Shown: one piece after another, positions 7,801 to 16,244 of the stretch
Numbering within the stretch: position 1 is the stretch's first letter
Layout of the letters: every line of letters starts with the position of its first letter
Assembly: GCA_002437435.1 (NCBI GenBank)
Contig: DJPV01000013.1
Coordinates: 1 to 24,036, forward strand
Direction of reading: 5' to 3'
From: Lachnospiraceae bacterium UBA6403
GTDB taxonomy: Bacteria > Bacillota > Clostridia > Lachnospirales > Lachnospiraceae
DNA: 24,036 nt
Notes under the pieces: model-generated
Told to the model about the DNA's origin: nothing
Database searches by the model: none
The model's input: the letters and a program-made list of their open reading frames with translations, nothing else
Program-made: the position numbers and the translations under genes

Positions 7801-7850
7801 ACTGCACTTTAGTATAGATGATATGGTCTGCTAAGGTGCAGTTTTGTTGT
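7801..7850 (+). terminator. Terminator-like hairpin directly before the PEP-synthase-like gene
   Basis: ACTGCACTTTAG (7801-7812) pairs over 12 positions, one of them T-G, with CTAAGGTGCAGT (7831-7842). It is followed by TTTTGTTGT. The tail ends one base before the ribosome binding site of the next gene (AGAAGGTG, 7851-7858), leaving no room for a promoter downstream. It either ends the nitroreductase transcript or acts as an attenuator for the next operon. Confidence 0.7.
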
Positions 7851-7866
7851 AGAAGGTGATTTTTTC

Positions 7867-10275
7867 ATGGCTTTGACAAAAGCAGATACATTAGATTATT
7901 TGAAAAACAAAATAACAAAATCGAGAATTGAAGACCTTATGATCGTAACCGGAAAAATGTATGAGGAGAATCGGGAACAGATCCTTGCCGATATTCAGTC
8001 GCATTTTAAAGGACGGACGATTGTTGTTCGAAGCTCCTGTTCCAATGAAGATTCCTCTGATACATCAAATGCGGGTCATTATGACAGTATATTAGATGTA
8101 GATGCCAATGATTGCGATGCCGTATGTCGTGCGATTGAGACAGTATTTGATTCTTATAGAAAAGATCGGATGGTTATCAGAGATGAACAGGTGTTGATCC
8201 AGACGCAGACGAAATCCATTATCAGCAGCGGAGTTATCTTCTCCAGAGAGATCAAAACTGGAAGACTGTATTATGCGATTTCATATGATGAAGATTCCAC
8301 GGATGCGGTAACCAGTGGAAGTGGAGGAAAGACGATCTATATTGCAAGAACAGCAGAGAGTTCATCCCTTCCGGAGCACTGGAGCGTTCTGATCACAGCC
8401 ATGCGGGAATTAGAGGACATATTTCCGGAGTATCCGCTCGATGTGGAATTTGCAGTAGGAGCCGATCTGGCAGTTACGATCTTTCAGGTACGTCCGCTTG
8501 CAGCCTGCATTAAAAAACTGGAAAATCCATCTGCCTACAAAGAAGATAGAGCAAAGAATGACCGTATATTTGGCAAATTGATAAACAAGACAAAACAGCA
8601 GTATCAAAAACTCAGTGATCTGTTGTATGAGAGACAGGCAATCTTATCCGATATGGCGTTCTGGAATCCGGCAGAGATCATAGGGGTGAATCCGCATCCG
8701 CTTGATTTTTCTCTTTACAGAGAGATCATAACGAAAGCTGCCTGGAATCAGGGTCTTACAACCATTGGATATCGCGCGGTGGATGGAGATTTGATGTATA
8801 AAATTGGAAATAAACCATATATATCATTACAGAAGTCATTTCTATGTCTGATGCCTGAGGACTTAGATGAGGACATGGTGAAAAAACTATTGGAATTTTA
8901 CGATCAAAAGCTATTATCTGACATAACTGCCCATGATAAGATCGAATTTGAGGTAGTATTTTCTAATTATGATTTTACAACAGAGGATCGGTTGCAGGAA
9001 TTACTAGAGTATGGATTTACGAAGGGAGAGATTCAGGATCTGTCGAATAGTCTGTTCCGTCTGACTGATCAGGCAATCTGTAATTTCAGACAGAACCGGA
9101 TGCAGGATATCCGATCGTTAAACGGTCTTAAGGTGCATCGGGAGAATATCAGGAATAACTGGCTGATGGCAGCCAAAGACGTGAATACTTCCATCCGTTA
9201 TTTTATAGAATTGATCGAGAGCATCAAGCAGTATGGAACTCCGAAATTTGCAAGACAGGCGAGACTTGCATTTATCTCAAAGGCGCTTTGCAGATCACTT
9301 AGTGCAAAGGAGTATTTTACGAATCGTGAGATTGATGATTTTATGATGTCTATCTATACAGTGGCATCTGAATATGATTCGGATTTTCAGGATTTTGCAG
9401 AAGGACGGATCACCAGAGCCGCCTTTGATGAGAAATATGGACATCTTCGTTCCGGCACTTATGATATTACCTGTGAGACATACGCGGAGCGTGATTTTGA
9501 CAGCTCCAAAGCAAGCGAAACAGCAAAGAAGCAAAGGCAGAGAATCGAACGATTGAAGCATAAGCCGCTGAATCCGGAGAAAGTGGATCAGGCACTTCTG
9601 GATATCGGTTTTGGTGTTGATGCAAAGAAATTTGTTGAATTCTTAAAGGATTCCATGGAGGAAAGGGAATATTTTAAATTTGAATTTACAAAATCTTTAA
9701 GTCTGGCGATCGATATTCTGATCAATATTGGAGAAATGTTGAATTTTTCAAAAGAAGATATGGCATATCTCACAGTTGATGATATAATTGCAGTGTATCA
9801 TAAACCAGAAACGGAGATCCGCAGGATATGGGAAATGGTGATCGCAGAGAACCGGAAAGCATTTACAGATGCTTCTGACCTCATCCTGCCGGATGTAATC
9901 TGCAATAAGCAGCAGTTAGAATATATCGAGATGGTAGAAGCAAGACCGAATTTCATCACCTCAGAGATCGTGACCGGAGCAGTTGTCGTATTAGAAGATG
10001 AAGAATCAAAGCGCGAGGATGCCGGAGCAGTGGATGTTGCAGATAAGATCGTAGTGATCCCGAAAGCAGATCCCGGTTATGACTGGATCTTTGCAAAAGG
10101 AATCTGTGGTTTCATTACGAAGTATGGTGGTGTTGCATCCCATATGGCGATCCGATGTGCGGAATTCAATATTCCGGCGGCTATTGGGTGTGGCGACGTT
10201 ATTTATAATTATGTAACAGGGCTTGACAAACTGACACTTGATTGTAAAAATGGAAAGATACTGAAGGAGGAATAG
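7867..10275 (+). CDS. PEP-synthase-like phosphotransferase, probable L-glutamine kinase
   Basis: This 802-residue protein belongs to the PEP synthase/pyruvate phosphate dikinase superfamily but lacks the C-terminal PEP/pyruvate-binding barrel. The N-terminal ATP-grasp domain spans about 1-215, with VVRSSCSNEDS at 53-63 and FQVRP at its end. A middle region contains WNPAEIIG at 266-273 and HPLDFSLYREIIT. The C-terminal swivelling phosphohistidine domain has YGGVASHMAI with His759, 43 residues from the end. This architecture and the WNPAE region match, from memory, Campylobacter Cj1418-type proteins. Those use ATP to phosphorylate the amide of L-glutamine in phosphoramidate capsule biosynthesis. 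The amidotransferase gene starts four bases after this one ends, as in Campylobacter. An alternative is another small-molecule phosphotransferase of the rifampicin-phosphotransferase type. The start ATG follows AAGGTG. The superfamily is certain, the substrate is inferred. Confidence 0.85.
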   Translation: MALTKADTLDYLKNKITKSRIEDLMIVTGKMYEENREQILADIQSHFKGRTIVVRSSCSNEDSSDTSNAGHYDSILDVDANDCDAVCRAIETVFDSYRKDRMVIRDEQVLIQTQTKSIISSGVIFSREIKTGRLYYAISYDEDSTDAVTSGSGGKTIYIARTAESSSLPEHWSVLITAMRELEDIFPEYPLDVEFAVGADLAVTIFQVRPLAACIKKLENPSAYKEDRAKNDRIFGKLINKTKQQYQKLSDLLYERQAILSDMAFWNPAEIIGVNPHPLDFSLYREIITKAAWNQGLTTIGYRAVDGDLMYKIGNKPYISLQKSFLCLMPEDLDEDMVKKLLEFYDQKLLSDITAHDKIEFEVVFSNYDFTTEDRLQELLEYGFTKGEIQDLSNSLFRLTDQAICNFRQNRMQDIRSLNGLKVHRENIRNNWLMAAKDVNTSIRYFIELIESIKQYGTPKFARQARLAFISKALCRSLSAKEYFTNREIDDFMMSIYTVASEYDSDFQDFAEGRITRAAFDEKYGHLRSGTYDITCETYAERDFDSSKASETAKKQRQRIERLKHKPLNPEKVDQALLDIGFGVDAKKFVEFLKDSMEEREYFKFEFTKSLSLAIDILINIGEMLNFSKEDMAYLTVDDIIAVYHKPETEIRRIWEMVIAENRKAFTDASDLILPDVICNKQQLEYIEMVEARPNFITSEIVTGAVVVLEDEESKREDAGAVDVADKIVVIPKADPGYDWIFAKGICGFITKYGGVASHMAIRCAEFNIPAAIGCGDVIYNYVTGLDKLTLDCKNGKILKEE

Positions 10276-10279
10276 GCGT

Positions 10280-10960
10280 ATGCTTCACGCACTGATAACA
10301 CAACGCGAAGGTCAGAATATGTATGGAAAATCCACGGATGTTCTGGAAGCTGCCTATACGGAATTTTATGAAAGCATGGGAATAAGACTTCATCCGGTGT
10401 CGAATTTTACCAGAGATTTTGAAGCCTTATTTGAAGATCCGATTGACGTACTGATCGTAACGGGTGGCGGTACACTTCATCCGAAATATTATGTAGAACC
10501 GCATAAGGCAGAGTTACAGCCGCATCGTGATGCGATGGAAGAACGGCTTATCATGTACTGTGTGGAGAATGAGATCCCGATCATCGGGGTATGCAGAGGA
10601 ATGCAGCACCTGAATGCCCTTTTTGGAGGAAAGATATCTTATTCTGCACCATTTGTAGTGCCGAGACCGAGAGGCGTTGACCATATGGCAAGAATCTGTA
10701 ATTCGGATCGATATATAAAGATAAATAATTTTCACAGTGATTGTGTATATCTGGAAAACCTTTCAACGATGTTTTATCCGCTGGTCGTAGATGAAGAAAA
10801 TGGTTCGGTTGAGGCGTTTGTATCGCCTACCATGAGTATTCTTGCGTTTCAGTGGCACCCGGAGCGGTATTTTGAAAGTGAAGAAGGAAGGCTTTTCAGC
10901 AGACATCTGATCCAGGATTTCTTAGGCATTCCAAGAGATGATAAGAAACCGGATCTGTAA
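10280..10960 (+). CDS. Class-I glutamine amidotransferase-like hydrolase (peptidase C26 type)
   Basis: This 226-residue protein has the triad of class-I glutamine amidotransferases: Cys105 in GVCRGMQHLN, and His193 and Glu195 in FQWHPER. The oxyanion-type VTGGGTLHP is at 60-68. It has no synthase domain, so it resembles stand-alone gamma-glutamyl hydrolases (gamma-glutamyl-GABA hydrolase family). Its ribosome binding site AAGGAGG overlaps the end of the preceding gene, so the two are translationally coupled. Beside a glutamine-kinase-like protein, the best guess is a counterpart of Campylobacter Cj1417, which removes the glutamyl group from gamma-glutamyl-CDP-amidate. A role in polyamine/GABA catabolism is possible, but the PuuABC partners are absent. 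Confidence 0.85.
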   Translation: MLHALITQREGQNMYGKSTDVLEAAYTEFYESMGIRLHPVSNFTRDFEALFEDPIDVLIVTGGGTLHPKYYVEPHKAELQPHRDAMEERLIMYCVENEIPIIGVCRGMQHLNALFGGKISYSAPFVVPRPRGVDHMARICNSDRYIKINNFHSDCVYLENLSTMFYPLVVDEENGSVEAFVSPTMSILAFQWHPERYFESEEGRLFSRHLIQDFLGIPRDDKKPDL

Positions 10961-11000
10961 ATGAAATCCTATAAAGCCATAGTTGGAGGAAGTAATAGAC

Positions 11001-11963
11001 ATGGAAAAAGGAAAAGCAAAACAGCTGCTTGATAAGATGCAGGTATTGATCGAGGACGGACAGAATGTTCCATTTGCAGCAGGAAAGGTTCTTGTAAATA
11101 AAGAAGAAATGCTGGAAATGATAGAAGATCTGAAAAAGACAATAGATATAGAATTAAAGGCATATCATGAGATTACGGATAAGCGTGGCAAGATCATAAA
11201 GGATGCGAATAAAGAGGCTGAAGACATTATTGTAGAAGCAGAAGAATCAGCAAGCAGGATCCGTATGAGCAAGCCGAATCCACTCTATGTTCAGAGACAG
11301 GTAAAAGATCTGAATAAGAAAGATAAGATGGCACTTCGGACAGCAAATGAGATCTATGCGGCATCGATCATCTATACAAATGAAATGCTGATGGAGATCA
11401 ATGAATCGGTTCGCCAGGCATATAATATGATCAGTGAGGAAACCGACCGCGTTCTGGATTCTCTCAGACAGAAATCCGATGTTATTGAACAGAATAAGCG
11501 CGAATTAATGGATGGACTTCTGGATATGAAGAAGCAGGAGCGTTATGCAGATATTTTAGAGATCAGCCAGCTTCTTGCAAATGAACTGTATTATGAGAAG
11601 AACCGGTTCGAGGAAGAAGAACAGAAGACTAAGAAGCAGACCGATGATAATGAGATGGTTCAGTGGGAATTCGATTTTGAAGATAAGAAAGAAGATCCGA
11701 TCAAGGTAAAACCATCCAGACAGCCGGTGAAGCTTCGGGATGATATTCTGCATGATGACGTAGTGGATTCAGCATTTGAGATTGCAGATGAATTAAAAGA
11801 AGAAAAGAAAAAGTCATTATTTGAGGATCGGACACCTGTACCGTTAGAAGAATCAATCACGGATGCAGGGGTTGCGGGAAAGGCAGCAGAGGGATCTTCC
11901 AAGAAGATTCCGGAGTTCCGGATTGGTGGAAACATTCATAAGAACCTTGACGATGAACTTTAA
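11001..11963 (+). CDS. Coiled-coil protein resembling DivIVA/SepIVA-like proteins
   Basis: This is a soluble, highly charged protein of 320 residues with no signal peptide or membrane segment. Residues about 5-90 are rich in Lys/Glu/Ala and resemble the N-terminal module of DivIVA/SepIVA-like proteins: NVPFAAGKVLVNKEEMLEMI, then an EIxxxRGKIIKDANKEAEDI-type helix. A second helical stretch spans about 100-215. A disordered acidic tail with WEFDFEDKKED, KPSRQPVKL and a C-terminal PEFRIGGNIHKNLDDEL follows. ATG 11001 was chosen because GGAGGAAG (10985-10992) lies before it. An in-frame TTG at 10983 overlaps that site. It follows the amidotransferase by 40 bases and is probably cotranscribed with it. 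A role in septum or membrane organisation is only a family-level inference. Confidence 0.75.
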   Translation: MEKGKAKQLLDKMQVLIEDGQNVPFAAGKVLVNKEEMLEMIEDLKKTIDIELKAYHEITDKRGKIIKDANKEAEDIIVEAEESASRIRMSKPNPLYVQRQVKDLNKKDKMALRTANEIYAASIIYTNEMLMEINESVRQAYNMISEETDRVLDSLRQKSDVIEQNKRELMDGLLDMKKQERYADILEISQLLANELYYEKNRFEEEEQKTKKQTDDNEMVQWEFDFEDKKEDPIKVKPSRQPVKLRDDILHDDVVDSAFEIADELKEEKKKSLFEDRTPVPLEESITDAGVAGKAAEGSSKKIPEFRIGGNIHKNLDDEL

Positions 11964-12109
11964 AACCGCTTAAGAACAGAAGCGTGATACTTTACATTTT
12001 ATTCATGATTCAGGCGTTGCGAAGCGTATGCCTGTTATGATATTATGGGTTTGTGAGTACGAAAAACAAGAAACCATAAAGTGTAAATATATTCAGGAGG
12101 TAATGATTT
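11964..12109 (+). other. Intergenic region with the pspA promoter and a weak hairpin
   Basis: CGCTT (11967-11971) and AAGCG (11980-11984) form a small hairpin without a U tract, at best a weak terminator. CAGGC/GCCTG at 12011-12034 forms another hairpin that overlaps the promoter. CAGGAGGT just before 12110 is the pspA ribosome binding site. Confidence 0.4.
12017..12046 (+). promoter_or_regulatory. Candidate promoter of pspA
   Basis: TTGCGA (12017-12022) and TATTAT (12041-12046) are 18 bases apart. The CAGGC/GCCTG inverted repeat (12011-12015 and 12030-12034) brackets the -35 element. It could bind a regulator or form a hairpin in read-through RNA. Confidence 0.4.
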
Positions 12110-12790
12110 ATGGGGATTTTAAAAAGATTCAAAGACATCATGTCGGCAAACATTAACGCTATGCTTGATAAGGCAGAGGATCCGGAAAAGATGATTGACC
12201 AGTATCTCAGAGACTTACAGGAAGATCTTAGAAACGTAAAATCAGAGACAGCAACCGTTATGGCAGATGAGACCAGATGCAAGCGTGCATTGGATGACTG
12301 TGATGCAGATATTGCAAAGATGCAGAGCTACGCAGAGAAGGCACTCCTTGCAGGGAATGAGGCAGATGCCATGAAGTTCTTAGAGAAGAAAAACCAGTTA
12401 TCAACAAAGAGAACTTCTTTACAGCAGTCTTATGATATGGCAGCAGGAAATGCAGCTAAGATGAAAGAGATGCATGATAAGCTGACAAAGGATATCATGG
12501 ATCTGAACGCAAGAAAAGATGCGATCAAGGCTAAAGTTCAGGTTGCAAAGACTCAGGAGAAGATGAATAAGATGATGGGAAGCGTAACGGATACAGCCGG
12601 AACGATCTCAGCATTTGACAGAATGGAAGCAAAGGCTGATGCGATGCTTGACAAGGCAAATGCAATGGCAGAATTAAATGCCGGCGGCAAGGATGAGACA
12701 GATGATCTGATGAGCAAATACGATGCAGAGCCATCATCAGCAGTTTCAGATGAACTTGCAGCATTAAAGGCAAAGATGGGACTTTCATAG
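12110..12790 (+). CDS. pspA: PspA/IM30 (ESCRT-III-like) membrane-stress protein
   Basis: PspA/Vipp1 family proteins coat and protect the inner face of the cytoplasmic membrane under envelope stress. The 226-residue protein starts MGILKRFKDIMSANINAMLD, the amphipathic helix typical of the family. DPEKMIDQYLRDLQEDL follows, then long coiled coils with Ala/Lys/Glu heptads. MKFLEKKNQLSTKRTSLQQS occupies the central hairpin. The C-terminus is variable and acidic. Length is normal. CAGGAGGT precedes the ATG. The gene directly precedes the SPFH gene, whose ribosome binding site overlaps the pspA stop codon. Bacillus subtilis has a comparable ydjF-ydjGH-ydjI block. No pspF, pspB or pspC gene is present, as expected for a Firmicute. 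Confidence 0.93.
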   Translation: MGILKRFKDIMSANINAMLDKAEDPEKMIDQYLRDLQEDLRNVKSETATVMADETRCKRALDDCDADIAKMQSYAEKALLAGNEADAMKFLEKKNQLSTKRTSLQQSYDMAAGNAAKMKEMHDKLTKDIMDLNARKDAIKAKVQVAKTQEKMNKMMGSVTDTAGTISAFDRMEAKADAMLDKANAMAELNAGGKDETDDLMSKYDAEPSSAVSDELAALKAKMGLS

Positions 12791-12800
12791 GAGGATGCAG

Positions 12801-13787
12801 ATGGGATTATTTTCAAATCAGTTTGCCAACGTAGTTGAGTGGGAAGAATACAGAGACGACCTGCTCTTCTGGAAATGGACAAATAGAGAGATAAAGAAAG
12901 ATTCCAGACTTATCATTAAACCGGGACAGGATGCGATCTTCCTGTATAACGGTGCCGTAGAAGGTATCTTTACAGAATCAGGAAGTTATACGATTGATTC
13001 GGATATCATTCCATTCCTTTCTACATTAAAGGGATTCAAGTTTGGTTTCAACTCAGGACTTCGTGCAGAGGTTCTGTTCATCAATACGAAAGAGTTTACC
13101 TGTAACTGGGGAACCAGTTCACCGATCCGTTTACAGGCACCGGGACTTCCGGGTGGACTTCCTGTACGGTCAAATGGTAAGTTCTCATTCAAGATCGATG
13201 ATTACAATGTACTGATCGAAAGAATCGCCGGAGTAAAGGCAATCTTTACAGTGGATGATGTCAGAGACCGTATTAAGGGAATCTTAGATGGTCTGTTGAT
13301 CAAATGGATCACAAAGGTGGGCGGTGATGTATTCAATCTGATGGCAAATGCAACAGATATTGCAAAGGGCATTTTAGAAGATCTGGATATGGAACTGATC
13401 AAGATCGGTCTGACAATGACCGATTTCAGGATCAGCGAATTTACATATCCTGAGAATATATCCAAGCGAGCAGACCAGGCTGCTGAATATACGATGCTTG
13501 GTGATATGGGCCGGTTTCAGCAGGTGAAGATGGTAGATGCACTTGCAAATTCCAACGGAAAAGGCGGAACCAATATGGCAGATGTTGCCAGCGGTATGAT
13601 GGGAATGCAGATGGGTATGATGATGGCAAATCAGATGACCGGTAATTTGCAGAACAACATGAACGGACAGATGAATCAGCAGGCAGCTCCAACCGGAAAT
13701 GGTGTGACTCCAAAGTTCTGCCCGAACTGTGGAACCCCTACAAACGGAGCAAAGTTCTGCAGCAACTGCGGAACAAAGCTGATATAA
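12801..13787 (+). CDS. SPFH-domain protein with C-terminal zinc ribbon (YdjI-like)
   Basis: This 328-residue protein belongs to the SPFH/band-7-like 'virion core protein' family found next to pspA in Firmicutes and thought to sit at the membrane. Residues 1-210 form the SPFH part: a WEEYRDDLLFWKW start, LIIKPGQDAIFLYNGAVEGIF, then SNGKFSFKIDDY. A helical region and a Met/Gly/Asn/Gln-rich linker follow (about 260-300). The protein ends in a zinc ribbon, CPNCGTP at about 309-315 and CSNCGTKLI, so two CxxC pairs. ATG 12801 is chosen over ATG 12795 because TAGGAGG (12788-12794) abuts 12795 directly and leaves six bases before 12801. It is translationally coupled to pspA, whose stop overlaps the ribosome binding site. 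The pair probably forms one membrane-stress module. Confidence 0.9.
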   Translation: MGLFSNQFANVVEWEEYRDDLLFWKWTNREIKKDSRLIIKPGQDAIFLYNGAVEGIFTESGSYTIDSDIIPFLSTLKGFKFGFNSGLRAEVLFINTKEFTCNWGTSSPIRLQAPGLPGGLPVRSNGKFSFKIDDYNVLIERIAGVKAIFTVDDVRDRIKGILDGLLIKWITKVGGDVFNLMANATDIAKGILEDLDMELIKIGLTMTDFRISEFTYPENISKRADQAAEYTMLGDMGRFQQVKMVDALANSNGKGGTNMADVASGMMGMQMGMMMANQMTGNLQNNMNGQMNQQAAPTGNGVTPKFCPNCGTPTNGAKFCSNCGTKLI

Positions 13788-13802
13788 AGGAGTACAAAAA
13801 CG

Positions 13803-16148
13803 ATGGCTGGATTGAATGACATGCAGGATTTGGCATGCAGACATGTCGATGGACCGCTTCTGATACTGGCAGGTGCCGGATCAGGAAAGACCAGAGTGAT
13901 CACCCACCGGGTAGCGTATCTGATGGATGAGATCGGAGTGAATCCATACAATATCCTTGCGATAACATTTACAAATAAAGCCGCAGCCGAAATGAGAGAC
14001 AGAGTAAATAACATTGTTGGAGAGGGTGCTGAACGAGTATGGGTCAGCACCTTTCATTCGTTATGTGTACGGATTCTGCGACGGTTTTCAGACAGGCTCG
14101 GTTATGCAACAAATTTTAATATCTACGATTCGGATGATCAGAAATCCGCGATCAAGAACATTCTGAAGGAATTGAAGATCGACCCGAAGAAGTATCCGGA
14201 AAAGATGTTCCTTGCGGAGATATCAAATGCCAAGGAACGATATATCTCACCGGATCAGTATGCGAAGATGAATGCGACAGATTTTGTGAAGACACAGACG
14301 GCGACCGTATATTCCGAGTATATGAAGCGGCTCCGCAAATTCAATGCATTTGACTTTGATGATCTGATCTATAAGGTGGTTGAGCTGTTTGAACATAATC
14401 CGGATGTTCTGGAATTATATCAGGACAGATTCCGTTATATTATGGTGGACGAGTATCAGGATACGAACCATATACAGTTTCTGATGGTGAAGCAGCTTGC
14501 ATCCAAATACAGAAACCTGTGTGTCGTTGGTGATGATGATCAGTCGATCTACAAATTCCGTGGTGCGAATATTACAAATATTCTTAATTTTGAAAAGGAA
14601 TATCCGGATGCTAAGGTCGTGAAGCTGGAACAGAATTATCGTTCCTGTGGAAATATTCTGGCGGCTGCAAATGCAGTGATCAAGCATAACGAAGGAAGAA
14701 AAGATAAAGCCCTCTGGACAGATCAGGGAGAAGGCGAGAAGCTAGTATTTAATCAGAGTGAGGATGAATACATGGAGGCGGATCGTATTGTAAATGAGAT
14801 CATACGTCTGACGGCAAATGGTGCACAGTATAAAGATATTGCTTTGCTTTATCGTACGAATGCGCAGTCCCGTATCCTTGGTGAGAAGCTGGTTATGCGA
14901 GGAATCCCGCATCGGGTTTACGGTGGTCAGAATTTCTATGAACGAAAAGAAATTAAAGATGTAATGGCATATCTGAAGGTTGTAAATAACTCTACAGATG
15001 ATACATATCTTAGACGAATCATTAATGTACCAAAGCGTGGGATCGGTGATGCTACCGTTGATAAGGTGGCATCATTTGCCGTAGCAAATGATATGACTCT
15101 GATGGAAGCAATGCAGATCATAGAGCAGATTCCGGGATTGCAGCGTTCGGTTGCAAAAATTTCAGGTTTTGTAGAATTGATTGATGGATTCCGGGAGATA
15201 ATAGAGGAGCAGGAACCGCTCAGTACATTATTTGACCGTATTTTGGAAGATACCGGATATGAGGATGAACTGATCGCGGAGCACACGGATGAATCAATGG
15301 CACGACTTGAGAATATCGATGAATTAAGAAACCGTGTGGTACAGTTTGAAACTGATTATGAAGAAGCAACACTGGCAGATTTTCTGGAGGATATTGCGTT
15401 GGTTTCAGAGACGGATAAGATGTCCGATGATGATAATATGGTCAAATTAATGACGATACATGGTTCAAAGGGACTGGAATTCCCGTATGTATTCTTATGT
15501 GGTATGGAGGAACGGATCTTTCCAAGTGCCATGGCGATCAACTCTGATGATGAAGATGCACTGGAAGAAGAACGGAGGCTTTGCTATGTAGGAATCACAA
15601 GAGCAATGAAGAAGCTGTATCTGTCCTGCGCAAGAAATCGTATGCTGCATGGAAGCAGAAACTGCAATGATATATCCAGATTCATAAAGGAGATTCCACC
15701 GTTGCTGTTTCAGGATTCCGGTGATATTACAAGGCATGTGAAACGGATGGAAGAGCGGCAGTTTGCAGACACCGGATATACCAGAAATGGGTATGGCGGC
15801 AGCGGGCAGTCAGGATATGGAGAAAGCTCTCGTTATGGCAGATCGTCACAGACGGGTTCCAGATATTCTTCATCCAATCCATACAGCAGTTACAGTAAGG
15901 CGAAAAAGGAGCCGATCAGTATAACGCCATCGACCAAACCATCATTTGGCAAAGAATTTACGGCAAACCGGGAGCTGGTTCTCGACTATGGAGAGGGCGA
16001 TCGGGTACGTCATATGAAATTTGGAAATGGAACTGTAACGCAGGTTGTGAAGGGCGGCAGAGATTATGAGGTGACGGTAGACTTTGACCGTGGCGGCACA
16101 AGAAAAATGTTTGCTTCCTTTGCAAAATTAAAGCGTCTGGAAGAATAA
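13803..16148 (+). CDS. pcrA: ATP-dependent DNA helicase PcrA (UvrD/Rep superfamily 1A)
   Basis: PcrA is a 3'-5' helicase in repair and replication-conflict resolution. The 781-residue protein has the expected motifs in order: Q motif around LNDMQ (Gln8), Walker A AGAGSGKT (23-30, Lys29), ITFTNKAAAEMR (Ia), STFHSLCVRILRRF (Ib), VDEYQDTN (II), VGDDDQSIYKFRGA (III), LEQNYRS (IV), MTIHGSKGLEFPYVF (V) and EERRLCYVGITRA (VI). A Gly/Ser/Tyr-rich linker precedes a conserved C-terminal Tudor-like end (GDRVRHMKFGNGTV to the C-terminus), which in PcrA contacts RNA polymerase. AAAGGAG precedes the ATG. The gap to the SPFH gene is only 15 bases, so it is likely in the pspA operon. The usual ligA partner is absent. 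Confidence 0.96.
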   Translation: MAGLNDMQDLACRHVDGPLLILAGAGSGKTRVITHRVAYLMDEIGVNPYNILAITFTNKAAAEMRDRVNNIVGEGAERVWVSTFHSLCVRILRRFSDRLGYATNFNIYDSDDQKSAIKNILKELKIDPKKYPEKMFLAEISNAKERYISPDQYAKMNATDFVKTQTATVYSEYMKRLRKFNAFDFDDLIYKVVELFEHNPDVLELYQDRFRYIMVDEYQDTNHIQFLMVKQLASKYRNLCVVGDDDQSIYKFRGANITNILNFEKEYPDAKVVKLEQNYRSCGNILAAANAVIKHNEGRKDKALWTDQGEGEKLVFNQSEDEYMEADRIVNEIIRLTANGAQYKDIALLYRTNAQSRILGEKLVMRGIPHRVYGGQNFYERKEIKDVMAYLKVVNNSTDDTYLRRIINVPKRGIGDATVDKVASFAVANDMTLMEAMQIIEQIPGLQRSVAKISGFVELIDGFREIIEEQEPLSTLFDRILEDTGYEDELIAEHTDESMARLENIDELRNRVVQFETDYEEATLADFLEDIALVSETDKMSDDDNMVKLMTIHGSKGLEFPYVFLCGMEERIFPSAMAINSDDEDALEEERRLCYVGITRAMKKLYLSCARNRMLHGSRNCNDISRFIKEIPPLLFQDSGDITRHVKRMEERQFADTGYTRNGYGGSGQSGYGESSRYGRSSQTGSRYSSSNPYSSYSKAKKEPISITPSTKPSFGKEFTANRELVLDYGEGDRVRHMKFGNGTVTQVVKGGRDYEVTVDFDRGGTRKMFASFAKLKRLEE

Positions 16149-16196
16149 AGAAATTATAATAATTCCAAGATAATATAGAAATAGAAAAAAGAGTAT

Positions 16197-16205
16197 GCTA
16201 TAATG
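16197..16205 (+). promoter_or_regulatory. Extended -10 promoter for the small acidic membrane protein
   Basis: TGCTATAAT is a perfect extended -10 element, with TG at 16197-16198 and TATAAT at 16200-16205. No good -35 hexamer is visible. GTATGC (16194-16199) and GCATAC (16210-16215) form an inverted repeat spanning the -10, a possible operator. Confidence 0.5.
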
Positions 16206-16244
16206 ACGGCATACAGAAACTAAATGAAAGGGTGGTAGCTTACA

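Noticed and set aside
13374..13844. A 156-codon minus-strand His-rich frame antisense to the SPFH gene.
   Set aside because: The sense strand has a full-length conserved protein. The His/Cys content reflects the Met/Gly codons of the sense linker.
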